64,000 bases of DNA from Candidatus Planktophila sp. (GTDB lineage: Bacteria > Actinomycetota > Actinomycetes > Nanopelagicales > Nanopelagicaceae). The notes beneath the pieces were generated by a model. The model was not told where the DNA came from and did not search any database. It saw nothing but the letters and a program-made list of their open reading frames with translations. The stretch covers positions 16,201 through 80,200 of the forward strand of contig JAUSFN010000001.1 in assembly GCA_030649935.1 (NCBI GenBank), written 5' to 3'. Of the stretch, positions 9,960 to 18,907 are shown in pieces (the stretch's first letter is position 1; every line of letters starts with the position of its first letter). The position numbers and the translations under genes are program-made.

Positions 9960-10359
9960 TAATAAGTGATTGAGCGGCGGTGCGCGCGAGGAAAGATACT
10001 CGCTCGACCGTCGCTCTTTTTATAATTGCCGCTGCAACTTGTCGCTCACCCTCATAGAGCTCGCACTCAAAAGTTAACTCTCGATTTTCAACTTCAATAC
10101 AGCGAGACGTGGCACGAAGCTCGGCACCAATCTCTGCTGGACTCAAAGAGATGAGTTCAATGCTGATTGCTACCGTTGTTTCACCTGGCTCTAAATACTC
10201 ATCCAGTGAAATCACGATTGCGTGCTCCATCAGATTGATAAGATGTGACTGAGAAACCACCGGTATATCTCCAACTCCTAGCGCAACACAAGTATCACCT
10301 GGGCGCACTGCCATTACGGAAAAGCCCACAGCTCCAAGAATTTCCTCGGCCGGTTTCAT
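9955..10359 (-). CDS. Thioesterase-like (hotdog, FlK-type) protein
   Basis: Small hotdog-like sequence (LINLMEHAIVISLDEYLEPGETTV); next to rsrA/sigR. Confidence 0.6.
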   Translation of the reverse strand: MKPAEEILGAVGFSVMAVRPGDTCVALGVGDIPVVSQSHLINLMEHAIVISLDEYLEPGETTVAISIELISLSPAEIGAELRATSRCIEVENRELTFECELYEGERQVAAAIIKRATVERVSFLARTAAQSLIS

Positions 10360-10362
10360 CGA

Positions 10363-10773
10363 TTAAATGTCGCGTTCGTCCGGGTAGTCAGTTTGATAGC
10401 GAAACTCTTCAGTGTGCTCGATAGTAATTTCACGGTGTTCGATCGTTCCAAATTCGTCGATTTCTATTGAAATCTCGGTCGTCGTGAACTCCGTTAAAAC
10501 ATCAGTAGTAAATGCTCCGGCCATCTGAGTGTGAATCTGTTGAAATATCGAATCATGAAGATCTTCCGGTGCGGTTTCGCAGCATGTTCTGCGTAATACA
10601 TCTTGAATTAGACTGTGCATTTTCTTTTCATGAGCTAATTCAGCGCTGCAGTTAGGGCACTCAGAGAGATGAATTTCAATAGTGTGCACCATTGGCTGGT
10701 CGGTATTTCCTTCAAGTAAGAGAACAAAAGAGTTGAGAATTTGATTACATGGAACTACTTCAAATTGGTTCAT
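10363..10773 (-). CDS. rsrA: Anti-sigma factor, RsrA-like ZAS protein
   Basis: HLSECPNC (HxxxCxxC); translationally coupled to sigR. Confidence 0.8.
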   Translation of the reverse strand: MNQFEVVPCNQILNSFVLLLEGNTDQPMVHTIEIHLSECPNCSAELAHEKKMHSLIQDVLRRTCCETAPEDLHDSIFQQIHTQMAGAFTTDVLTEFTTTEISIEIDEFGTIEHREITIEHTEEFRYQTDYPDERDI

Positions 10774-11405
10774 GGAGTTTCCTCCCGATTCGGCTCCAGT
10801 GCTTCAGGTGATTTGCTCGTTTTGACAGAGTAACCAAGATCCTTTGCATACTCAGTTAACCGTTCGCGAAGTTGTTTTCTTCCCCGGTGGAGTCTTGACA
10901 TGACGGTTCCGGCGGGTACACCCACAATTTCTGCAATCTCTTTATATGAAAAACCTTCTACATCGGCTAAATAGACAGCAATTCGAAACTCCTCAGGGAT
11001 TTCAATGAGCGCTCGTTTGATATCACTATCGGGAAGATTTTCAAGTGCTTCAACTTCAGCTGATTTTCCTAAGTTACTGGAGTGCGATGCGGCATCGGCT
11101 AACTGCCAATCTTCAATCTCTCCTCCAGAAATCTGAGGGCGACGCTGATCTTTACGGTAGGTATTAATAAAAGTCGTAGTTAAGACACGGTAGAGCCAAG
11201 CTTTTAAGTTTGTACCAGGTTCAAATTGGTGGAATGAGGCAAAGGCCTTGAGGTAGGTATCTTGGACTAAATCTTTAGCATCATGCGGATTTTTTGTGTA
11301 GCGAAGCGCTGCGGCATATAACTGGTTAGTAAAGACAAGGGCGTCACGTTCAAAGCGGATGGCACGATCCGCCGAGCTCTCTTTTACTAAATCAGTTGAT
11401 GTCAT
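10770..11405 (-). CDS. sigR: ECF RNA polymerase sigma factor, SigR/SigH-like
   Basis: [40 protein letters not shown] and [31 protein letters not shown]. Confidence 0.93.
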   Translation of the reverse strand: MTSTDLVKESSADRAIRFERDALVFTNQLYAAALRYTKNPHDAKDLVQDTYLKAFASFHQFEPGTNLKAWLYRVLTTTFINTYRKDQRRPQISGGEIEDWQLADAASHSSNLGKSAEVEALENLPDSDIKRALIEIPEEFRIAVYLADVEGFSYKEIAEIVGVPAGTVMSRLHRGRKQLRERLTEYAKDLGYSVKTSKSPEALEPNREETP

Positions 11406-11423
11406 CGCAGCAAAAGGCTATCG

Positions 11424-12155
11424 CTAAAAGAGGGTTTCTGGCTCTCCTAATTCGATGCCAGCCGTAAGTTCTTGCGTATTTTGTGCAACTGAATTGACGG
11501 CGCTAGATACGGGGTGGGCCACAACGATTGCCGCGGGGGATTCGACGATCATTAGCTCCTTGAGATTTTCAATAGAATTATTTCTCGGGTCAAGCCATTG
11601 GTTCCAACGTTCATGAGGCATGAAGACGGGCATCCTACTGTGAATTTCAGCCAACTCACCTTGTGCCTCTTGCGTAATAATTGAAGCGCTTTGAATTAAG
11701 TCGCCGCTAGGTGCTCTCCAACTACTCCAAATTCCAGCCAGGGGTAACTGTTTCCCATTTCGCGAAGTGATAAAGAAGGGCTGCTTTGGTGCAAACTTCC
11801 CCAAGGCAGTTGCCCATTCGTAGTAGCCCTCGGCGGGGATTAAACATCGAGTTGATCTAAATGCAGATCGAAAAGTTGGCTTTTCGTGAATCGATTCGCT
11901 GCGTGCATTTATAGCGCGCGATTGTGAGGTTTTTGCCTCATTGATTCCGGTGAGCCACGGTGCAATCAACCCCCACGAAACTGTGGCCAATGCATTTTTG
12001 GTGAAATCACTGGAATCAGCGCGAACTATATAAATGGGATTTGTCGGTGCAATATTCCAATTCGCTGGCAGGGATTGTTGTGGGGAGCTACCAGTAACTT
12101 CAAACTGCTCCATAAGTTCACGCATATCAGCAGACTGCGCATATCTACCACACAT
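11424..12155 (-). CDS. SOS response-associated peptidase (SRAP/HMCES/YedK family)
   Basis: MCGRYAQ N-terminus, ARSESIHEKPTFRSAF, CLIPAEGYYEW. Confidence 0.95.
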   Translation of the reverse strand: MCGRYAQSADMRELMEQFEVTGSSPQQSLPANWNIAPTNPIYIVRADSSDFTKNALATVSWGLIAPWLTGINEAKTSQSRAINARSESIHEKPTFRSAFRSTRCLIPAEGYYEWATALGKFAPKQPFFITSRNGKQLPLAGIWSSWRAPSGDLIQSASIITQEAQGELAEIHSRMPVFMPHERWNQWLDPRNNSIENLKELMIVESPAAIVVAHPVSSAVNSVAQNTQELTAGIELGEPETLF

Positions 12156-12177
12156 ATGGAAAGGATAGACTTAATCA

Positions 12178-13482
12178 ATGAATCTTAACGACGCCCACTG
12201 GCCCGCGATATTTCGCGGAACAAAACCAGTAGATATTTCTGTCGTTATTCCAGGATCTAAATCCGTTACAAATCGCGCCTTAATCCTGGCGGCCCAAGCC
12301 AATAGCCCATCGACATTGCGACGTCCTCTGGTCTCTCGAGACAGCGAGCTCATGGTTCAAGGCTTACAAGCTCTGGGGATTGGAATCGTCGAGCAGGATG
12401 GGATTGTAAATGGATTACCTGAGTATCAGTTAACCCTTACTCCCGCAGCGATGAGCGGTCCAGCCAGAATTGACGTTGGAAATGCCGGAACAGTAATGCG
12501 TTTTTTACCACCGCTTGCAGCTCTAGCAACTGGTGAAATCTCCTTTGACGGTGATTCACGCTCTCATGAACGACCACTTGCTCCACTCATTAAAGCCCTT
12601 GAACACATCGGTGTTTCAATTGAGCACGAGGGCCGATATGGCTTGCCACTTACACTCCACGGCACAGGCGCAGTCCGCGGCGGGGAAGTCACGATTGATG
12701 CAAGTGCATCTAGTCAGTTCCTATCTGCATTGTTATTAGTTGCTCCGAGTTTTACCGATGGAATTACCGTGACACATAAGGGTGACAAACTTCCGTCGAT
12801 GCCGCATATCGAAATGAGCGTTGCTATGTTACGTGGATTTGGTGCAACGGTTGTTGTTAATGAAGATGCTAATAGTTGGAGAGTTTTGCCTGGCGCACTC
12901 CATGGCTGTGAGTTAGTAGTAGAACCCGATCTTTCAAATGCCGCGCCATTTCTTTCAATTGCCATGCTCTGTGGTGGAAGCATCACAATTGCAGATTGGC
13001 CAGAAGAGACAACACAACCTGGAGATCAATTACGCTCAATTCTTTCTCGAATGGGCGCGCAGATTTCGATGAATGATGCGGGTTTAACGCTGACAGGCAC
13101 AGGAATTATTCATGGAATCGATATTGACTTGCATGACGTTGGTGAACTCACACCATCAATCGCAGCCCTTGCTGTTTTCGCAGATTCTCCGTCGCATCTT
13201 CGCGGAATTGGCCATTTACGTTCGCATGAAACCGATCGTTTAAGTGCATTAACACGTGAAATAAATTCTTTAGGCGGAAATGTTGAGGAACATAAAGACT
13301 CTCTTCATATAACCCCTGCGCCATTGCATGGCGGTGTTTTTCATACCTATGATGATCATCGATTAGCAACGGCGGGGGCTGTGATTGGATTAGTTGTCCC
13401 CGGAATAGAAGTCGAGAATATTGCCACTACTGGTAAAACTCTCCCAGATTTTCCTGGTCTCTGGAAATCACTTCTTGATTGA
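12178..13482 (+). CDS. aroA: 3-phosphoshikimate 1-carboxyvinyltransferase
   Basis: GSKSVTNRALILAA, GNAGTVMRFLPPLAA, YDDHRLATAGAVIGL. Confidence 0.97.
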   Translation: MNLNDAHWPAIFRGTKPVDISVVIPGSKSVTNRALILAAQANSPSTLRRPLVSRDSELMVQGLQALGIGIVEQDGIVNGLPEYQLTLTPAAMSGPARIDVGNAGTVMRFLPPLAALATGEISFDGDSRSHERPLAPLIKALEHIGVSIEHEGRYGLPLTLHGTGAVRGGEVTIDASASSQFLSALLLVAPSFTDGITVTHKGDKLPSMPHIEMSVAMLRGFGATVVVNEDANSWRVLPGALHGCELVVEPDLSNAAPFLSIAMLCGGSITIADWPEETTQPGDQLRSILSRMGAQISMNDAGLTLTGTGIIHGIDIDLHDVGELTPSIAALAVFADSPSHLRGIGHLRSHETDRLSALTREINSLGGNVEEHKDSLHITPAPLHGGVFHTYDDHRLATAGAVIGLVVPGIEVENIATTGKTLPDFPGLWKSLLD

Positions 13483-13501
13483 GATTGTGAATAAGTAAGC
13501 G

Positions 13502-14524
13502 ATGGTTCCACGCGAATACGATGAGTCCGATGCTCGCATTAGAGCAGCGCGCAGTAGCCGTCCGCGCAGTAAAGATCGTCCACAGCACAACGATGCAATA
13601 TCAGCCTTGGTTACTACCGTTGATAGAGGTCGACAGACATGCATCACCGATAATGGTGTAGTTATTACCGCGATGCGTGCCCGAGAACTCGGTCCAAAGT
13701 CCGTGGTAGTCGGTGATGTTGTTTCTATTGTTGGTGACGTTAGTGGTAAGCAAGGAAGCTTGGCACGCATTGTTGGCGTTCAAGAGAGGCGTAACTCACT
13801 TAGTCGCACCGTTGATGATTCAGCTCAAGTAGAGCGAACAATTGTTGCAAATATTGATCAACTTGTAATCGTAGTCGCCGCTACTAACCCCGAACCACGC
13901 CGAGGATTAATCGATCGTTTCTTGGTTTCAGCTTTTACTGAGGGGATTTCACCTAAGTTAGTAGTTACTAAGACTGATCTTGGCACTGTTCCAGAGTTTT
14001 TATCGGAGTATTCAAAGTTGGGTGTTGAAATTCTGCATATGGCCTTAAAAAGTGAGTCAAGTGAAAGTGATTTAAAAGCCTTACACTCAATGCTCGAAGG
14101 AAAAATCTCTGTTTTAGTTGGCCATTCAGGTGTTGGAAAGTCGACTCTAATAAATGCATTAGTACCTAAAGCTGATCGTTTAACTGGAGATGTAAATGCC
14201 GCTACTGGTCGCGGTCGACATACCTCATCTAGCGCCATCGCTCTTCCACTTGCCGATAGCGATGGATGGATAATCGATACCCCGGGAATCCGAGCCTTTG
14301 GTCTTTCGCATATTGATACACATCGCATAGTCGATGCTTTTACCGATTTATCAGAAGTTGCTGCAAATTGTCTTTCAAACTGCTCGCATTCAGAGAGTTC
14401 TTGCTCACTCGATGCGTGGGCCGCCCCTAATGGCGTCGTGGATCTCGAGCGAACTGCACGTTTAGCAAGCCTGCGCTCATTACTGGCAGTAAAAGAGCAA
14501 CCGATTGAGAGTATTGAGGATTAG
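13502..14524 (+). CDS. rsgA: Ribosome small subunit-dependent GTPase A
   Basis: Circularly permuted GTPase: VTKTDL, GHSGVGKSTLINAL, DTPGIRAFGL, C-terminal Cys/His cluster. Confidence 0.94.
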   Translation: MVPREYDESDARIRAARSSRPRSKDRPQHNDAISALVTTVDRGRQTCITDNGVVITAMRARELGPKSVVVGDVVSIVGDVSGKQGSLARIVGVQERRNSLSRTVDDSAQVERTIVANIDQLVIVVAATNPEPRRGLIDRFLVSAFTEGISPKLVVTKTDLGTVPEFLSEYSKLGVEILHMALKSESSESDLKALHSMLEGKISVLVGHSGVGKSTLINALVPKADRLTGDVNAATGRGRHTSSSAIALPLADSDGWIIDTPGIRAFGLSHIDTHRIVDAFTDLSEVAANCLSNCSHSESSCSLDAWAAPNGVVDLERTARLASLRSLLAVKEQPIESIED

Positions 14525-14536
14525 GATTCAAGCATT

Positions 14537-15346
14537 ATGGTTATGAATTCAGAGCAATACGTCGATGATTTAGCTCTGGCCCATCTGCTCGCAGACATCG
14601 CAGACTCGATTGCGATTGAGAGATATCAAGCTTTGGATTTAGTGATCACAACAAAGCCAGATAACACACCTGTTACCGATGCTGACCGCGCCGTAGAAAC
14701 TGCGATTCGACAAGCAATTGCTACACATCGCCCTGATGATGGACTGCTAGGTGAAGAGTTCGGTAGTGATTTCACCGGAGCAAAGCGCTTTTGGGTAATC
14801 GATCCCATCGACGGCACTCAAAACTTTATGCGAGGTGTACCCACATGGGCATGCCTAATTGCATTAGTTGAAGTTGCAGATGATGGAAGTCAAAGAGTGG
14901 TTGTTGGAGTAGCAAGCGCACCGGCCTTATCGCGTAGGTGGTTTGCTTCACAAGGAAAGGGATCATTTGTCACATTCAACGGAAATACCAAAAAGAATTC
15001 AGTCTCACGCGTGGCATCTTTAACAGATGCATCAATTGCATACTCGGATTTCAAACACTTCGAAGATCGACTTGAAGCATTTCAAAAGATGCTTGCTGCC
15101 GCTTGGCGAACTCGAGGCATGGGTGATTTCTGGTCGCATATGCTAGTCGCAGAAGGTGCAGTTGATGTGGCGATCGAACCTAGCTTGGCTGTATGGGACA
15201 TGGCCGCTTTGGACATAATAGTTCGCGAAGCTGGCGGGGCATTTACGAATGTGAGTGGTAAATCAGGTCCATTCGGGGGTAGTGGAGTGTCAACTAACGG
15301 AATCCTACATAATGCAGTCATTAATGGAATAAATCCGAGCAAATAA
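14537..15346 (+). CDS. hisN: Histidinol-phosphatase, inositol monophosphatase family
   Basis: LLGEEFG, WVIDPIDGTQNFMRGVPTWACLIAL, AVWDMAALDIIVREAGG. Confidence 0.88.
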   Translation: MVMNSEQYVDDLALAHLLADIADSIAIERYQALDLVITTKPDNTPVTDADRAVETAIRQAIATHRPDDGLLGEEFGSDFTGAKRFWVIDPIDGTQNFMRGVPTWACLIALVEVADDGSQRVVVGVASAPALSRRWFASQGKGSFVTFNGNTKKNSVSRVASLTDASIAYSDFKHFEDRLEAFQKMLAAAWRTRGMGDFWSHMLVAEGAVDVAIEPSLAVWDMAALDIIVREAGGAFTNVSGKSGPFGGSGVSTNGILHNAVINGINPSK

Positions 15347-15399
15347 GTGCTGTACCTAATGAAAGAGTTTCAGAGGGTTTGGCGGAGAGAAGTGAATCT

Positions 15400-17643
15400 A
15401 TGAGTACAGTGTTAGAGCCAACAACTTTATCGATCGACGGTATGACCTGTTCATCATGCGTGAATACAGTCGAGAAGGCGCTCAATGCTGTAGAAGGCGT
15501 GAGTGCGACTATTAATTTTGCTACTGAGACCGCACACATCTTGGCTCCGGCCGATATGGACATGAAAGAGCTCATTAGAACCGTTGAGAAAGCTGGATAT
15601 AAGGCAGCGCTCTTACAAGATGGTCAATCAATAACGTTGCACAGTAAAAAATCGGCGCGTGCTCTATTTTTTGCCTTTATTTTTGCAGTTCCTGCCGTTG
15701 CGATCTCAATGGTTATGAGTTGGCACCACCAAATTGATATGTGGGTCCTTGATTCTCTCGACTACTTTGGCCTACCTCATCCGCTGTATTCAGCAACGGC
15801 GTGGGTGGTTATTGCTTTAAGCACGCCCGTAGTCCTGTTTGTTGCATGGCCGATTCACCGAGCCGCACTTCGCAATTTGAAACATCCGACTATGGATAAT
15901 TTGATGTCACTCGGTTCACTGTCGGCCTTTGCCTGGTCAATTTATGCAAACTCAACTGGCGAAGGCGATGTATATACCGAAGTTGCTGCAGGAGTTCTCT
16001 TCTTCGTAATTCTCGGCCGCTACTTAGAAACGCGCGCCAAGTCGCGCGCAGGTGCAGCACTCTCCTCACTTCTAGCCCTTGGTAGTAAAGAGGTAACGAT
16101 AATTCGAGAAGGATTGCCTGTAATTATTCCAATTGATGAACTCGAAATCGGTGATGAGTTCGAAGCACTTCCGGGGGCACGCATTGCAACGGATGGAATT
16201 GTCATTAAAGGTGAAAGTGCAGTCGACAACTCAATGCTTACAGGTGAATCGAAACCAGTGGATGTTCGTCCTGGCTCTTTAGTCGTCGGAGCCTCTGTAA
16301 ATCACAATGGACGCTTAATCATACGAGCAACAAGAATTGGCAGCGATACCGAGCTAGCGCGCATCACGGCAATGGTAATCAGTGCTCAAGGCACAAAGGC
16401 TCCTATTCAACGCCTAGCCGATCGAATCAGTGCAGTATTCGTTCCAATTGTGACATTAATGTCAATCGGAACATTTCTTGGTTGGTATTACACCGATCAC
16501 TCACTTACTCGCTCCCTCTCTGTAGCAATCACTGTTTTAGTCATCGCCTGCCCATGCGCACTTGGTTTAGCCACTCCTGTCGCCCTTCTTGTTGCATCTG
16601 GTCGCGGGGCGCAGCGCGGAATAGTTTTACGTGAACCACGAGTTTTAGAGGTTGCTCGTATAGTGGACACTGTTGTATTTGATAAGACTGGAACTCTGAC
16701 GCAGGGGGTAATGAATCTCCAAGAGGTTACGGTCTCTACTACTGCAGGTGCCGTACTGGGAAGCTCTTTTTCTGCACTAATGAGCGAGGAAGCAATTCTC
16801 TCGTCGGCTTTAGCTATTGAAACTCAGAACTCTCACCCAGTCGCCCTGGCAATTGTGCGATATGCACTTGGGAAAGGCGCGCGCTCCTACGAGGTTAGTG
16901 AGTTTGCCGTAACGCCAGGTTCTGGTGCTGCCGGTCGAGTACACATCGGAGATCACTCTCCGGTTGTACTCATTGGTTCACCCGCTGCCGTTGCACATAG
17001 CAGCACTGATTTTCACCCCGAAATAAAATTAGCTATCGCGCGAGGACAAGAGGCTGGACTTACAGTTTCAGTTCTTGCTTGGGACGGTGTTGCTTTAGCG
17101 GTATTTACCGTGGGCGATCAATTAAAAGAAGATGCCGCAGCAACGGTTACGGCTCTGCGCGAAATGGGAATAACACCCTGGCTCGTGACTGGGGACAGCG
17201 CACAAGTCGCCGCTTCAGTTGCAACAACTGTAGGAATTGATAGCGCCCACGTTGTTTCTTCGGCACTGCCTGAAACGAAGCATGAAATAGTTGAGCGGTT
17301 TAAATCAGAGGGACGTTGCGTTTTAATGATCGGCGATGGCATCAACGATGCTGCAGCGCTAACGGCCGCTAATTTATCAATGGCAATGGGAACAGGCACT
17401 GATACTGCGATTTCATCGGCCGATATAACTCTTATGAACTCTGGCCTGGGCAGTGTTATTGACGCACTTAAGTTAGCTAAGAAGACGTTAAGGATCATCC
17501 ATTTGAATATGGGCTGGGCTTTAATCTATAACGTGATTGGCCTGCCAATAGCCGCGCTCGGTTTACTTCGACCAATTTACGCCGCTGGCGCTATGGCTTT
17601 GTCTTCTCTCTTTGTAGTAACAAACTCACTTCGAATTAAATAA
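15400..17643 (+). CDS. copA: Heavy-metal (copper-type) translocating P-type ATPase
   Basis: HMA motif MTCSSCV, CPC motif ACPCALGLATPVA, DKTGTLTQG, GDGINDAAAL. ORF can extend to TTG at 15379. Confidence 0.93.
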   Translation: MSTVLEPTTLSIDGMTCSSCVNTVEKALNAVEGVSATINFATETAHILAPADMDMKELIRTVEKAGYKAALLQDGQSITLHSKKSARALFFAFIFAVPAVAISMVMSWHHQIDMWVLDSLDYFGLPHPLYSATAWVVIALSTPVVLFVAWPIHRAALRNLKHPTMDNLMSLGSLSAFAWSIYANSTGEGDVYTEVAAGVLFFVILGRYLETRAKSRAGAALSSLLALGSKEVTIIREGLPVIIPIDELEIGDEFEALPGARIATDGIVIKGESAVDNSMLTGESKPVDVRPGSLVVGASVNHNGRLIIRATRIGSDTELARITAMVISAQGTKAPIQRLADRISAVFVPIVTLMSIGTFLGWYYTDHSLTRSLSVAITVLVIACPCALGLATPVALLVASGRGAQRGIVLREPRVLEVARIVDTVVFDKTGTLTQGVMNLQEVTVSTTAGAVLGSSFSALMSEEAILSSALAIETQNSHPVALAIVRYALGKGARSYEVSEFAVTPGSGAAGRVHIGDHSPVVLIGSPAAVAHSSTDFHPEIKLAIARGQEAGLTVSVLAWDGVALAVFTVGDQLKEDAAATVTALREMGITPWLVTGDSAQVAASVATTVGIDSAHVVSSALPETKHEIVERFKSEGRCVLMIGDGINDAAALTAANLSMAMGTGTDTAISSADITLMNSGLGSVIDALKLAKKTLRIIHLNMGWALIYNVIGLPIAALGLLRPIYAAGAMALSSLFVVTNSLRIK

Positions 17644-17651
17644 TTATTTAA
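17636..17651. other. 16-bp perfect palindrome spanning two abutting convergent stop codons
   Basis: TTAAATAATTATTTAA; + stop 17641-17643, - stop 17644-17646, no spacer. Confidence 0.85.
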
Positions 17652-18483
17652 GTATCACGTTCTTTGTGTCTTGTGCAACGAGTGATCCATCTTTTGCTGA
17701 ATACTCCATTGCAAAAAATTGATAGGTGCCTGGTTTGAGATTTTCAATTGAGACGCTCCAGGGTTTCCACGCTGGTGCCGCCTCTAACGCCGTTGTTGAC
17801 CCCTGTTGTATTAAAACTCCATCTTTGAATACTTTCCAAACGACGTTAGCCTCAAAAGTCGAAGCCATTCCATTAAGTGTGAATCCCTTAGCGGCAACGC
17901 TCTGATTCTCAGCCGGTGAGGTAATCCAAATCGGTGCAAGTACTTCGTATGTGAGGCCTCGCGAGAAAGGTTGAGTTGCATCCATGTGACCTGCAAGGGA
18001 TTCTATTTTCTTTCCATCGACTGTGAGCGAAATTTTCTTAACTGTCGTGTCCGCGGCTGTTGCTGTCCAGATCAATTGAGCAATGGCTAATGATTCTGCT
18101 TCGCTTCCAAGATTGAGTTTAGGGAAGGACAGATCAACTATTGCTAAATCGCCACTTATGGTTACGGAATTTATAGTCGTGCCTAAAGGCCAGAGTGAGA
18201 CATAATCAGAATCAGTGGGTTGTTGTGAAACAAGTTGTCGCAAGGCGGCAGTAATCGCATCTGGGGCCGGATTAGCTCTTACAAACTCACGGTAAAGACG
18301 GAACCCTCTGGAAGTATCGGCTACCCAATACTGAGCCAATGCCTTTGTACTTATTGTTGAAGATGCTGAAGGAGTTGGAGTGAAATCATTAGATGGCATT
18401 GAAGACTGACCACATCCGCTAAGGCCAAGTGAGATTATGACCCCAGCAATTGCAGCTAACATTAAAACTCTTCGATTCTTCAT
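17644..18483 (-). CDS. Lipoprotein with GerMN-like and Gmad2 Ig-like domains
   Basis: Lipobox LGLSGCGQ; LVSQQPTDSDYVSLWPLGTTINSV and PFSRGLTYEVLAPIWITSPAENQSVAAKGFTLNGMASTFEANVVW. Confidence 0.78.
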   Translation of the reverse strand: MKNRRVLMLAAIAGVIISLGLSGCGQSSMPSNDFTPTPSASSTISTKALAQYWVADTSRGFRLYREFVRANPAPDAITAALRQLVSQQPTDSDYVSLWPLGTTINSVTISGDLAIVDLSFPKLNLGSEAESLAIAQLIWTATAADTTVKKISLTVDGKKIESLAGHMDATQPFSRGLTYEVLAPIWITSPAENQSVAAKGFTLNGMASTFEANVVWKVFKDGVLIQQGSTTALEAAPAWKPWSVSIENLKPGTYQFFAMEYSAKDGSLVAQDTKNVILK

Positions 18484-18558
18484 AATCCCATTCTCCCTCT
18501 TACTGCGGCTTTTAGGTCAAGAGATTGTAGGGAGATCTCTCATCGCCCAACGAGCAAC

Positions 18559-18596
18559 AAAAAAGCGCTCACTACCTGGCACGATAAAACGCGCTT
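18559..18596 (-). terminator. Rho-independent-like terminator downstream of tRNA-fMet
   Basis: Minus strand AAGCGC...GCGCTT stem followed by a T run. Confidence 0.55.
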
Positions 18597-18698
18597 AATG
18601 CACTGGAAAGAGAAAATCTCGCAAGTGGAGAAGCGGAGAAATTTTACAAAACACAAATTTCGTAGCAATCCACTGCGAGATTTTCGATCTCTTCGATT

Positions 18699-18775
<77 letters not shown>

Positions 18776-18907
18776 TCGGTATCGGCAATCTTAGGCGTTG
18801 AATAGGTAAAGACCAAATCCATGAATCAATACCCATGGAAATGCTCTTTATCTCGCACTCTTTTTAGAAGATATTTGGCTTTAGTTGATATTTAAACCAT
18901 CACTTTT

